Assembly: GCF_000243255.1 (NCBI RefSeq)
Contig: NZ_CM001436.1
Location: 2,072,957-2,136,956 of the forward strand
Length of the DNA stretch: 64,000 bases
Reading direction: 5' to 3'
Source of the DNA: Methanoplanus limicola DSM 2279
Lineage (GTDB): Archaea; Halobacteriota; Methanomicrobia; Methanomicrobiales; Methanomicrobiaceae
This document shows positions 1 to 8,225 of this stretch, in pieces. The position numbers were made by a program, and so were the translations under genes. Position 1 is the stretch's first letter, and each line of letters begins with the position of its first letter. The notes below the pieces were generated by a model. That model ran no database searches. It saw only the letters and a program-made list of their open reading frames with translations, and was not told the origin of the DNA.

Positions 1-177
1 TGCTTTTGCATAACTGACAATTCCACCCCTGTATGTCTTTGACTTTACTGAAGTTATCAGGCGGAATGGTATGCAGTAAATCCCTTTCAGGGCTAACTTA
101 TCATACAGGACTTTTGATACAAAAGTCTCTTCAGCCTGACCTTCACAGATAATTTTCAGCCGGATATAATCTGTCAT
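1..177 (-). CDS. DUF4276 family protein, N-terminal part (runs off the window edge)
   Basis: The 59 codons visible begin MTDYIRLKIICEGQAEETFV and stay open to the window edge. The EGQxEExFV segment near the N-terminus, followed by a helix and a strand, is the usual start of DUF4276 proteins, which are commonly encoded directly after AAA_21-type ATPases. The ATG (177-175) overlaps the TGA of the upstream ATPase gene as ATGA, so the two are probably translationally coupled. DUF4276 has been compared with TOPRIM-like folds, and ATPase/TOPRIM pairs include OLD and PARIS-type defence systems; a defence role here is inference. The C-terminal part, which should carry any catalytic acidic residues, is outside the window. 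Confidence 0.75.
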   Translation of the reverse strand, partial: MTDYIRLKIICEGQAEETFVSKVLYDKLALKGIYCIPFRLITSVKSKTYRGGIVSYAKA

Positions 178-1262
178 CCGGTTGGTCTCCCGCCAAGAAT
201 ATTCTTCTCCCACAATTCGCCTAATGTATAATCATCAAGCCAGTCTGTAAGTTCATCTTCATCAGGCCTGCTTATCCGGGTGTCTCCTTCTGCCCTGTCA
301 ACTACAAGCAGAACTTCAGGTTCAAACTGATTGACAAGAGTCACTGACTGGGTAGAGATAAGCAATTGTGTTCTCTTTGATGCACTCTTTATCATTGAAG
401 CGAGTACATTAATGGCATACGGATGCAGACCAAGTTCAGGCTCGTCAATTATAATCATCTCAGGCAGATTTGGCTGCTGAAGAAGAGCTGTAAGGCAGAT
501 AAACCTCAGAGTTCCGTCTGAGAAATCATTTGCACCGAAAGGAAAATCGCTCCCTTTTTCATGCCATTCAAGTTTAATTGTCTCCGTATTGTAATTATCC
601 GGGCGGAGAACAAAATCATCAAAGAACGGAGTTACAAGCCTGACCGTATCTCTTATTCTGTAATAATGTTCCGGATAAATATTCATCAGAAAATAAAGAA
701 ATGCAGCAAGATTAGCACCGTCTTTCCTGAAGTATAAGTTGTCACTTATCTTATTCGTGGATTTTATCGGGGAGGTATCACCTGTGTCATGAAAATGATA
801 TATCTTCCAGTTTTTCAGAGAATTAAGCACTATTTCTGATACTTTATGCTCCTTTGCATATGATGCGAGTTCACTCTCTTTATTCCCGGAAGCAGATAGA
901 TCAATATACGGAAAACTGTCTTTCCCATTTCCATAAAAAACGGATGATTCATGTTCAAATATGAGGGTATCTCCGGCAGCGGGGGACAGTTTCAGAAAAT
1001 ATCCATTCTGCCCAAATGTGAAGGATATCTCTATGGAATCTGTATGTTTTTTACCATAATGAAGAAATTTGTCAGCACCGCCACCTTTCGCCACAGTCAT
1101 CTGAAGGTTTCCGTTCAGGATCTCACCAATCAGACCAAATACTCCTATGAAATTGGATTTACCGGAACCGTTTGCACCGATAAGTATATTCAGTTCTCCA
1201 AATCGGATATTCTGATTTAAAATTGATTTATATCCGGAAATTGTTATTTCACTGAGCTGCAT
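174..1262 (-). CDS. AAA_21-type (RecF/OLD-like) ATPase, partner of DUF4276 protein
   Basis: A 362-residue SMC/RecF-like ATPase. It opens with a strand and the FGELNILIGANGSGKSNF Walker A segment (about residues 22-40). The C-terminal half has an ABC-like signature region (FSDGTLRF, about 247), a Walker B (EMIIIDEPELGLHPYAI, about 269-285) and a sensor/switch region (TQLLISTQS). This is the compact stand-alone layout without a long coiled coil. Proteins of this class are not transporters; they act as DNA- or effector-associated ATPases. Its stop codon overlaps the start of the DUF4276 gene downstream, which is the strongest clue to function. The start ATG at 1262 lies directly before the conserved first strand. 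Confidence is high for the ATPase, low for the role. Confidence 0.85.
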   Translation of the reverse strand: MQLSEITISGYKSILNQNIRFGELNILIGANGSGKSNFIGVFGLIGEILNGNLQMTVAKGGGADKFLHYGKKHTDSIEISFTFGQNGYFLKLSPAAGDTLIFEHESSVFYGNGKDSFPYIDLSASGNKESELASYAKEHKVSEIVLNSLKNWKIYHFHDTGDTSPIKSTNKISDNLYFRKDGANLAAFLYFLMNIYPEHYYRIRDTVRLVTPFFDDFVLRPDNYNTETIKLEWHEKGSDFPFGANDFSDGTLRFICLTALLQQPNLPEMIIIDEPELGLHPYAINVLASMIKSASKRTQLLISTQSVTLVNQFEPEVLLVVDRAEGDTRISRPDEDELTDWLDDYTLGELWEKNILGGRPTG

Positions 1263-1419
1263 AATTCCCTCTGCTCAAATGGCACAATATGACTTTAATT
1301 TATTAATATTAGTCTTTTTCCCAGACATAAGCGGCCCTCGGCATAACCCGCATCATACCATCCGGCACAATCCCGGCCAGGTCAGAATCATTATTTTCAG
1401 GCAGGGGAAATGTAAATAC

Positions 1420-2664
1420 ATGACTATTCGCAATTTCCGGATTCTCCTGATAATAACCCTTGCAGTTCTCACTGCGGTTCTCTCTGCCGGATGCACAGCA
1501 TCTGACACACAGCAGGACTCAAAAGAGACAATAATTAATAATTCAGATAATCTGCCGGTTTCTGACGATAAAGGAGAATATCATATCCATACAACTAAAT
1601 CTTCAGATCCAACCCTGGATGAGAAGATCGGCCAGATGCTCATGATTGGATTTCGCGGTTATACAGCAGACAATGATTCACAGATAGCAGATGATATAAG
1701 AAAGGGCAGAACCGGAGGTGTAATTCTCTTTGACCACGATGTTGCACTCGGCACAGATGAGAGAAATATCAGATCACCTGAGCAGGTGAGAACACTTAAT
1801 AATCAGCTTCAGGGTTATGCAGAAGATATACCCCTTTTCATTGCAGTGGATCAGGAGGGAGGTAAAATCTGCCGTCTTAAAGAAAAATACGGATTTCCGG
1901 CAACCGTCTCAGCAGAATATCTCGGTACTGAAAACAACGAAACGCTGACTAGAAATGCCGGGAGTAACCTCGCCGGGATGTTAAAGGAGAACGGATTCAA
2001 CATGAACTTTGCACCGGTTGTCGATCTCAATGTAAATCCGGATTCCCCTGCAATCGGAAAACTGAACAGAAGTTATTCAGCAGACCCGGATGTAGTCACA
2101 GATAACGCAGGCTGGATCATCGAAGAGCATAAAAATTTGGGCATAATTACGGCGATAAAACATTTCCCCGGACACGGCAGTGCAATGGCAGACTCACATG
2201 AAGGTTTTACCGATGTAACCGGGACATGGAGCGAAGAAGAGCTTATTCCCTATCAGAACCTGATCAAAGAAGATCTTCCGGATATGATAATGACCGCCCA
2301 TATTTACAACAAAAATCTGGACCCCGACTACCCTGCAACATTATCGGAAAAGACAGTGACCGGTATTTTAAGGGATAAACTTGCCTATGAAGGAGTGATA
2401 ATCACAGACGCCATGGACATGGGTGCAATTACCGACAGTTACGGCTTAAGAGACGCCTTAAAGCTCTCAATAAATGCCGGATGTGACATATTCCTCTTTG
2501 CCAACAATATAGTCTATGACGAAAATATTGCAGAAAAATCTGTCAGCATTGTAAAGGAACTGGTGAAGGAGGGTGAAATTCCGGAGGAGAGAATCAACGA
2601 ATCATATGAGAGAATAATCACCCTCAAGAAGAAATACCTCCCCGGAAATTACACAAAAGTATGA
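1420..2664 (+). CDS. Glycoside hydrolase family 3 lipoprotein, NagZ-like beta-N-acetylhexosaminidase
   Basis: The reading frame opens at 1279, but ATG 1420 is preferred: AGGGG lies about 12 bases upstream, and it starts a lipoprotein signal (MTIRNFRILLIITLAVLTAV, then lipobox LSAGC). The mature part is a GH3 TIM barrel: EKIGQMLMIGFRG, VDQEGG, and the loop KHFPGHGSAMADSH, whose His and Asp are the acid/base dyad typical of NagZ-type GH3 enzymes; ITDAMDMGA carries the likely nucleophile Asp. NagZ enzymes remove N-acetylglucosamine from peptidoglycan fragments, which methanogens of this group lack. The archaeal substrate is therefore more likely a surface glycan, or scavenged bacterial wall (inference). 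It is anchored outside the cell and transcribed alone, divergently from the ATPase pair. Confidence 0.85.
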   Translation: MTIRNFRILLIITLAVLTAVLSAGCTASDTQQDSKETIINNSDNLPVSDDKGEYHIHTTKSSDPTLDEKIGQMLMIGFRGYTADNDSQIADDIRKGRTGGVILFDHDVALGTDERNIRSPEQVRTLNNQLQGYAEDIPLFIAVDQEGGKICRLKEKYGFPATVSAEYLGTENNETLTRNAGSNLAGMLKENGFNMNFAPVVDLNVNPDSPAIGKLNRSYSADPDVVTDNAGWIIEEHKNLGIITAIKHFPGHGSAMADSHEGFTDVTGTWSEEELIPYQNLIKEDLPDMIMTAHIYNKNLDPDYPATLSEKTVTGILRDKLAYEGVIITDAMDMGAITDSYGLRDALKLSINAGCDIFLFANNIVYDENIAEKSVSIVKELVKEGEIPEERINESYERIITLKKKYLPGNYTKV

Positions 2665-2795
2665 CAGAAATAAAAATTTCCGGGTAAATTTCCGGGTAAA
2701 ATCTCTCCTATGAAAAACTTCTGTTTTTCATCCATCATCTGTGAACCATCGCTCATGGGTGACTGTTTTTATTTTTTGGAGTACAAACCGGATTT

Positions 2796-4733
2796 TCACA
2801 TACGTCTCCCGCCGGAAGGATAACTGCCTCTCTCCCACAGAAACGGCCCGTCCCAGTCAGTATAAGGCATACCCCTTTCAAGTTCAGCCGCCACAGATGA
2901 AAGTCCAAGTTCTGAAAGCCTCTCTCCTGTCGGAATTCCGGTTGCCAAATCACACCCATGCTCAGCATAATACCGGTCAAGCATCGCGTCATGCAGCCTT
3001 CTCTCCTCTTTTCCGGCATCAGAATCTCTCACCCACGGATGTTGTACAAGCCTGTCATCCTTTCTCTTAATTCCCCGCCTGTCATTGAATGCCATCTCAG
3101 TCAGGTAAACCCTCTCAAGGGCATCTGTGACTTCTCTCTCGGAGAAATTAATTCCGGTCGCAGCAGAAAGCAGTTCTGCTGAACCTTTAAAGAGCGGGGA
3201 TTTAAAGACAAGCGGCACTGCAAAAGCCCAGCTGTTCACCGAACCTTTGCATCTTCCCGTGCAGTCCGCAAAAGTGGCTGCCTTCTCTGCGACAGTCAGG
3301 GCACCCGCAGGGTCTTTTGGCATAAAGCCGTTATTCACAAGTTCTCTGAAAAATTCCGGCTCATTCTCATCAAGTGCCCAACTCCTGCCCCTGAGGTGAT
3401 CCGCACCCCTTGTGGATGTTGCATGGGCAAGGCTGAATACCCCAGGCGGATATACACCTCTGCAAAGCCCTTTTACATGATAACAGTAGTCCATCGAATT
3501 CCGGCCGATAATCTTCGCCATACCGTACATCCCTTCAGCAACAGTATTTCCAAACCCTTCCCTGAGGGCAGTCCTGTGTATCAGTTCAGTCTGTGAGCCG
3601 GAATCCTCCCATGAGAGGGAAATACCGGTATCTTCTTCAGATATAATCCCCCTGCTGAAGAGGTCCTTTGCAAAGGCGATTGCATTGCCAAGGCCCACCA
3701 CACACATGCCGTATTTGTCACAGAGGTTCTCCATCTCAAGGATCGCAACAGGATCAAATATCCCGCAGTTTGTCCCAAGACAGTAAACAGCCTCAAATTC
3801 CAGCCCCTCACCTCTCTCACCTGCATATTTCCCGGACGGGATTTCAAATATATTCTTGCAGCCCACTGTGCAGGTTTTGCATGCAGTACGCCCGGTCTCG
3901 TAATTTTTCAGTGCCACAGGACGGATACTCTCCGGCACTTCCTCAGGTGAGAGATAATAACTGCTGTTCCTGACTCCCGGATGCCAGTTTACAATACCGA
4001 AATGTGAGCCGTAAACCTTTACCTGCTCATTAAAAAACGAATTATTCCTGAAATATTCCTTATCCTCATCTGAGAGCTTCTGAAAGAGTAGAGGGTCCGC
4101 AACCGCAACTTTGCCTGTACCTGATACCGCCACCGCCATAAGGTTTTTTGAACCCATAACAGCACCGCTCCCCCTTGCGGCTGAGCTGTACCTGTCAATA
4201 ATGGTTGTTGCAAAACGGACGAGATTCTCGCCTGCCGGCCCAGTGCAGGCAACACTTGCCCCTTTACCCTCATTCTCCTGTATAATATCAGTCTTTTCCC
4301 AGGTCGAAAGACCTGTAAGGTTCCCTGCATCAGCTATCTCCACATCATCATCACTGATACGGATATATACCGGTTTTTCTGCCCTTCCGGTTATAACAAT
4401 CTGGTCATAACCGGCCGCTTTTACCTCTGATGCAAATGCACCGCCGCCGCTCCCGTCACCGAGAATCCCGGATAAAGGAGAGAGTGTGCTCACCGATATT
4501 CTGCCTGTAAGGCGGAGTTTTGTGCCGGTAAAAACTCCGGGTGAGAAGCAGATGACATTCTCCGGTCCTAAAGGGTCAGTGCCCGGTTTTATCTCATTGA
4601 AGAGAGTCCATGAATTAAGCCCCCTTCCGCCAAGAAAATTTTTAAGAACGCCCTCATCTGCCGGAATTATTGATATTTTATTCCGGGAGAGATCAACCCT
4701 CAGTATTCTGCCAGCCCATCCATACATTCTCAT
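2796..4733 (-). CDS. Tungsten-containing aldehyde:ferredoxin oxidoreductase
   Basis: About 645 residues, close to the usual AOR length of 600-650. The N-terminus MYGWAGRILRVDLS is the family's typical beginning. The frame extends to a TTG at 4739, but ATG 4733 or 4727 fits better. Cluster ligands are visible as CKTCTVGC (about residue 285) and a distal Cys in ADCTGRCKG (about 490), which together bind the [4Fe-4S] cluster next to the bis-pterin tungsten site; RGSGAVMGSKNLMA and STRGADHLRGR are pterin-contact regions. The enzyme oxidises aldehydes to acids with ferredoxin as acceptor in the cytoplasm. No pterin-synthesis or ferredoxin gene is adjacent. The specific aldehyde cannot be told from sequence. 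Confidence 0.9.
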   Translation of the reverse strand: MRMYGWAGRILRVDLSRNKISIIPADEGVLKNFLGGRGLNSWTLFNEIKPGTDPLGPENVICFSPGVFTGTKLRLTGRISVSTLSPLSGILGDGSGGGAFASEVKAAGYDQIVITGRAEKPVYIRISDDDVEIADAGNLTGLSTWEKTDIIQENEGKGASVACTGPAGENLVRFATTIIDRYSSAARGSGAVMGSKNLMAVAVSGTGKVAVADPLLFQKLSDEDKEYFRNNSFFNEQVKVYGSHFGIVNWHPGVRNSSYYLSPEEVPESIRPVALKNYETGRTACKTCTVGCKNIFEIPSGKYAGERGEGLEFEAVYCLGTNCGIFDPVAILEMENLCDKYGMCVVGLGNAIAFAKDLFSRGIISEEDTGISLSWEDSGSQTELIHRTALREGFGNTVAEGMYGMAKIIGRNSMDYCYHVKGLCRGVYPPGVFSLAHATSTRGADHLRGRSWALDENEPEFFRELVNNGFMPKDPAGALTVAEKAATFADCTGRCKGSVNSWAFAVPLVFKSPLFKGSAELLSAATGINFSEREVTDALERVYLTEMAFNDRRGIKRKDDRLVQHPWVRDSDAGKEERRLHDAMLDRYYAEHGCDLATGIPTGERLSELGLSSVAAELERGMPYTDWDGPFLWERGSYPSGGRRM

Positions 4734-4838
4734 AACCAATTATTTTATCTGAACATAATATAATTATTTGCCGGATAAATCCATATATCAATGACCTGTC
4801 AGACTTCAGCAGACAACCTCTCTGACCCACTTTGCAAC

Positions 4839-5124
4839 ATGGCACTCTCATACACCTTTAGAGTGCCATCTAATTAACCATAATAATCCCATTATATCTA
4901 TAAAGACACAAGATAAAGAGATTATATAATATGATGGCACTATTTTCGCGGGCATAGCATGAAATTTTATCCTTCCATTGCCGGATGACACGCTGTGCTC
5001 CCGGAGATGAGTGCCACCGGGAAAATCCCAGAAATTCTGAGGGCATTAAACGCCCTGTTTCTCCAGATAAATCCACATATTGATTTTTGCAGATGGCACT
5101 CATACCGTGTTCAGGGAGTGCCAT
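4839..5124. repeat. ATGGCACTC/GAGTGCCAT inverted-repeat cluster in a gene-free region
   Basis: The stretch 4740-5411 holds no convincing gene. It contains one word in both orientations: ATGGCACTCT (4839-4848) with AGAGTGCCAT (4860-4869), a perfect 10-bp inverted repeat with an 11-base loop; ATGGCAC at 4934; GAGTGCCAC at 5009-5017; and ATGGCACTC (5093-5101) with GAGTGCCAT (5116-5124), a perfect 9-bp inverted repeat with a 14-base loop. The two hairpins could bound a small non-autonomous element, act as operators, or form RNA stems. No transposase or target duplication was recognised. Confidence 0.6.
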
Positions 5125-5350
5125 GTTGCCATCACACGATGCAGCACGTACTGAAATATTCTGCAAAGAGTCAATAATCATCTGATTAATATCAACATAC
5201 AGCAGAGATAAACTTTGCTTAACCCCCAATCCTGCAATATTTCCGGGCAGGAAAATATCCTGCCATATCAGGCAGAACTGAATGTGTTTCATCCTGTCCG
5301 TTATTCCGGGACATGACCAATAGTATCTGCCAGAACTGCCTCTGTCAGGC

Positions 5351-5368
5351 AAAAAAAGATTTATATCT
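5351..5368 (+). promoter_or_regulatory. Archaeal promoter (BRE/TATA) of tRNA-Gly
   Basis: An A-rich BRE-like run followed by GATTTATATC lies about 45-55 bases before the tRNA. That spacing would place the transcription start about 25 bases further on, giving a short 5' leader. Assigned by pattern and position only. Confidence 0.5.
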
Positions 5369-5411
5369 TATTAAATCCAAATTACAGACAGGATATTACT
5401 GTTATATCCAT

Positions 5412-5482
5412 GCGATAATAGTCCAGCGGCAGGACAGTGGCTTCCCAAGCCTCTAACCCGGGTTCGATCCCCGGTTATCGCA
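5412..5482 (+). tRNA. tRNA-Gly (anticodon CCC)
   Basis: The sequence folds as a cloverleaf. The acceptor stem is GCGATAA (5412-5418) with TTATCGC (5475-5481) and discriminator A at 5482. The D stem is GTCC/GGAC, the anticodon loop TTCCCAA gives anticodon CCC, and the T arm is CCGGG TTCGATC CCCGG. The anticodon stem has one T-T mismatch at its second pair. CCA is not encoded, as is common in archaea. Confidence 0.95.
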
Positions 5483-5536
5483 CTTATTTTTCCGGGAAAA
5501 ATAAATTAGATCCTTATCCTGATTTCTAAAACCCAG

Positions 5537-8131
5537 TCATACACGATAGTTATTATGAGGTATAACTATCTCAAATCCTGCCCCTTTCCCGAACTCACCA
5601 TTTTCTACAATACTCATGCCGGTAATTGCCAGAATTTCCTTTGAGAGAAACAGCCCAAGCCCGGTATTGGCTCCAAAACCTTTCTCAAATATCTTCTCTT
5701 TGTTCTCATCCGGAATTCCCGTGCCGTCATCCTCAATAATTATCCTGCCAGAGCCACCCCTCTCCTCAAAGTACATCTTCACCAGAGTAACATGCCCCCC
5801 ATGCCTCACAGAATTGCTGAAGATATTGTAAAAGACCTTCCCAAGCATAATATCGGCATAAACATTCAGACTGCCGACATTAACAGATATATTAACCCCT
5901 GCACCATCAACCCTGGAAGCGGCAGATTCTGCCACAACCATTACCTGCTGCCATGCCGGCTCTTTTATGCCAAGCTCCTCATAATCCCTTGTGAACTCGA
6001 TCTGCCTCTTAATAGTATCTGTTATACCAGTAATTTTACCGGCAATCTCTTTAATCTCCAGAGAATCCCCTCCCTTCTCCATCAGCTTATAAGAGTAATA
6101 CATCATGGCCTGGATCTGATTTAAAATATCATGCCTTGTAATTCCGGAAAGGATATTCAGCTTCCTGTTTGTCTCTGTAATGGCATTCTGAAACCGCTTA
6201 ACCTCAGTAATATCCTGATTAATTCCGGCTACCCTTACCGGCTTATTCTGCCTGTCATACTCCACAACCTCTCCGGATGACATAATCCATATCCACTTAT
6301 TATCCTTTGATAAAATCCTGAATTCAACATTAAGGGCCGGAATTTTCCCTTCAATACATTCTCTTACCGCAAGATTTACTCTGTCAGTATCATCCGGATG
6401 AATGCCTCTTAGAATCTCACCATATTCCTCCCTTAAATCGCCCTCCTTATAACCAAGCATTCTGTACCAGATATCATTCAGTATCACCTTTCCGGATGTG
6501 ACATCCCAGTCCCAGGTACCAAGACCGGCAGCTTCAATTATAAGCCTGAGCCTCTCCTCATTCTCCCTTAATGCAAGATTGGTCAGTTTCTGTTCAGTAA
6601 TATCCTGTATTGATGCAATGCTCCTCTTCGTGCCCGGAATTATAGATACGTTAAGGGTTGTATAGACCTTTTTCCCGTCCCTTCTTTTAAATGTAGCCTC
6701 ATAATTATCAGGTACAGAACCGGGATCTCTCCTTCTCATAATATGATAGTTAACCATCCTGTCAATATCGGCAGAAGAGATAAACTCAGTCCATTTAAGC
6801 TTACCTTCAGCCTCTTCTTTTTTATACCCGGAAATATTCTCAATCTCGGAATTTGCAAGTAAAATCGTCAGGTCCTCATCAATAAGGAGCATGGCAGTAC
6901 CGGTATTTTCAAACATTGTACGGTAGAGCTCCTCAGAATATCTCAGGTCCTCTTCAAGTTTAAGCCTGTCCGATATATCCCTTGCAATTGACAGGACAGC
7001 AGGACTACCCATATAATCAATTATAGTCCCATGCACCTCTACAGGAATAATCACTCCGGATTTGGTCAGATGTCCGGTTTCAAAGATAACACTTCCATTA
7101 CTGAAAAGTTCCTCCATCCTTGCAGGCACATTATCTCTAAGAGAGGGGTCATCAATATCCGCTTTATTCATCCCAAGCAGTTCTTCCCTCGTATATCCCA
7201 GCCGCTCACATGCAACATGGTTTGCCTCAAGAAAACTGCTATCCATATCAAGAATAAATATTGCATCACTTGCAGATTCAAAGAGTGTCCTGTACTTCTC
7301 CTCAGACTGCCTGACTGCCTCTTCGTATATTATCCTCTCAGTTATGTCACGTACAACTGACAGTACAACACTTCTGCCACCCTCAGGAAACAGATTTGAG
7401 CTGACCTCCAGAGGGATTCTCCTGCCCCCCCTGCTAAGAAATGCACTCTCAAATTTTACATTAAAATCCCTGCTTAAATCAGCGATCACACCCGGAATTA
7501 TTGAATAGAGGTCCTCCGGCATAAGGTCAGTGACAGATAATTCAAGAAGCTCTTCTCTCTTATATCCAAGCATTTGGCATGCAGCATCGTTTACATCTAC
7601 AAATCTGCCCGGCATCCCGTCCTCATTGAGATAATGCACAAAAAAAGCATCATTTGCAGAATTAAAGAGATTCCTGTAATTTCTCTCACTTTTTTCAAGC
7701 GATTTTTTAGTATCTGCAAGCTCTGTGACGTCGATCATCACACCGACAATACCTGCCACACTGCCCGTTTCGTCATTAAAAGTAGCTTTGTTGAATATCA
7801 CACTGTGAACAGTTCCGTCACTGTACCTGACATCACCCTCATACCGCTGAGTGCCCGGACAGTCAAATAACTCCCTGTCCTTTCTGTGATAGACTTCTGC
7901 AAGCTCTTCTGGCGCTATCTCAAATACAGTCTTCCCGATTATCTCCTCCGGAACTTTGCCCAGAAATCTATAGAATTCACGATTGGCTCCGGTATATCTC
8001 CCATCAATATCCTTCATGAAGACAGGGTTAGGGATGAGATCTATCGCCTTACCAAAAAAATCTCCATAACTGCCCGGATCAGAGCCATAAAATAAAAAAC
8101 CGTCCTTATCCGGAAAATCTCCACCGTTCAT
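5537..8131 (-). CDS. Soluble five-PAS sensor histidine kinase
   Basis: An 864-residue protein with no membrane segment. Five PAS modules follow one another at about residues 25-140, 150-268, 275-390, 400-515 and 525-645, each ending in the DITE-type PAC boundary; the fifth is a PAS_3 fold (GTWDWDVTSGKV). The kinase core has the archaeal H-box SGITRHDILNQ (about 660; His phospho-acceptor) and a HATPase with N-box IFSNSVRH, G1 DDGTGIP and G2 ANTGLGLFLS. It presumably senses cytoplasmic ligands or redox state and phosphorylates itself; the receiver partner is not identified. A second multi-PAS kinase with the same core lies next upstream on the same strand, 94 bp away. Confidence 0.9.
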   Translation of the reverse strand: MNGGDFPDKDGFLFYGSDPGSYGDFFGKAIDLIPNPVFMKDIDGRYTGANREFYRFLGKVPEEIIGKTVFEIAPEELAEVYHRKDRELFDCPGTQRYEGDVRYSDGTVHSVIFNKATFNDETGSVAGIVGVMIDVTELADTKKSLEKSERNYRNLFNSANDAFFVHYLNEDGMPGRFVDVNDAACQMLGYKREELLELSVTDLMPEDLYSIIPGVIADLSRDFNVKFESAFLSRGGRRIPLEVSSNLFPEGGRSVVLSVVRDITERIIYEEAVRQSEEKYRTLFESASDAIFILDMDSSFLEANHVACERLGYTREELLGMNKADIDDPSLRDNVPARMEELFSNGSVIFETGHLTKSGVIIPVEVHGTIIDYMGSPAVLSIARDISDRLKLEEDLRYSEELYRTMFENTGTAMLLIDEDLTILLANSEIENISGYKKEEAEGKLKWTEFISSADIDRMVNYHIMRRRDPGSVPDNYEATFKRRDGKKVYTTLNVSIIPGTKRSIASIQDITEQKLTNLALRENEERLRLIIEAAGLGTWDWDVTSGKVILNDIWYRMLGYKEGDLREEYGEILRGIHPDDTDRVNLAVRECIEGKIPALNVEFRILSKDNKWIWIMSSGEVVEYDRQNKPVRVAGINQDITEVKRFQNAITETNRKLNILSGITRHDILNQIQAMMYYSYKLMEKGGDSLEIKEIAGKITGITDTIKRQIEFTRDYEELGIKEPAWQQVMVVAESAASRVDGAGVNISVNVGSLNVYADIMLGKVFYNIFSNSVRHGGHVTLVKMYFEERGGSGRIIIEDDGTGIPDENKEKIFEKGFGANTGLGLFLSKEILAITGMSIVENGEFGKGAGFEIVIPHNNYRV

Positions 8132-8225
8132 ATCTCCTCCACCCTAAACCATATTTAAGCTCTGTTTCACCCACAAATAAGATTCATCCGGAACTGACCG
8201 CATATAATCATCTAATCCGGAAAAA

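Noticed and set aside
4870-5352. 160-codon open frame, minus strand
   Set aside because: It overlaps the inverted-repeat cluster, has odd composition with no domain-like pattern, and no ribosome binding site was seen.
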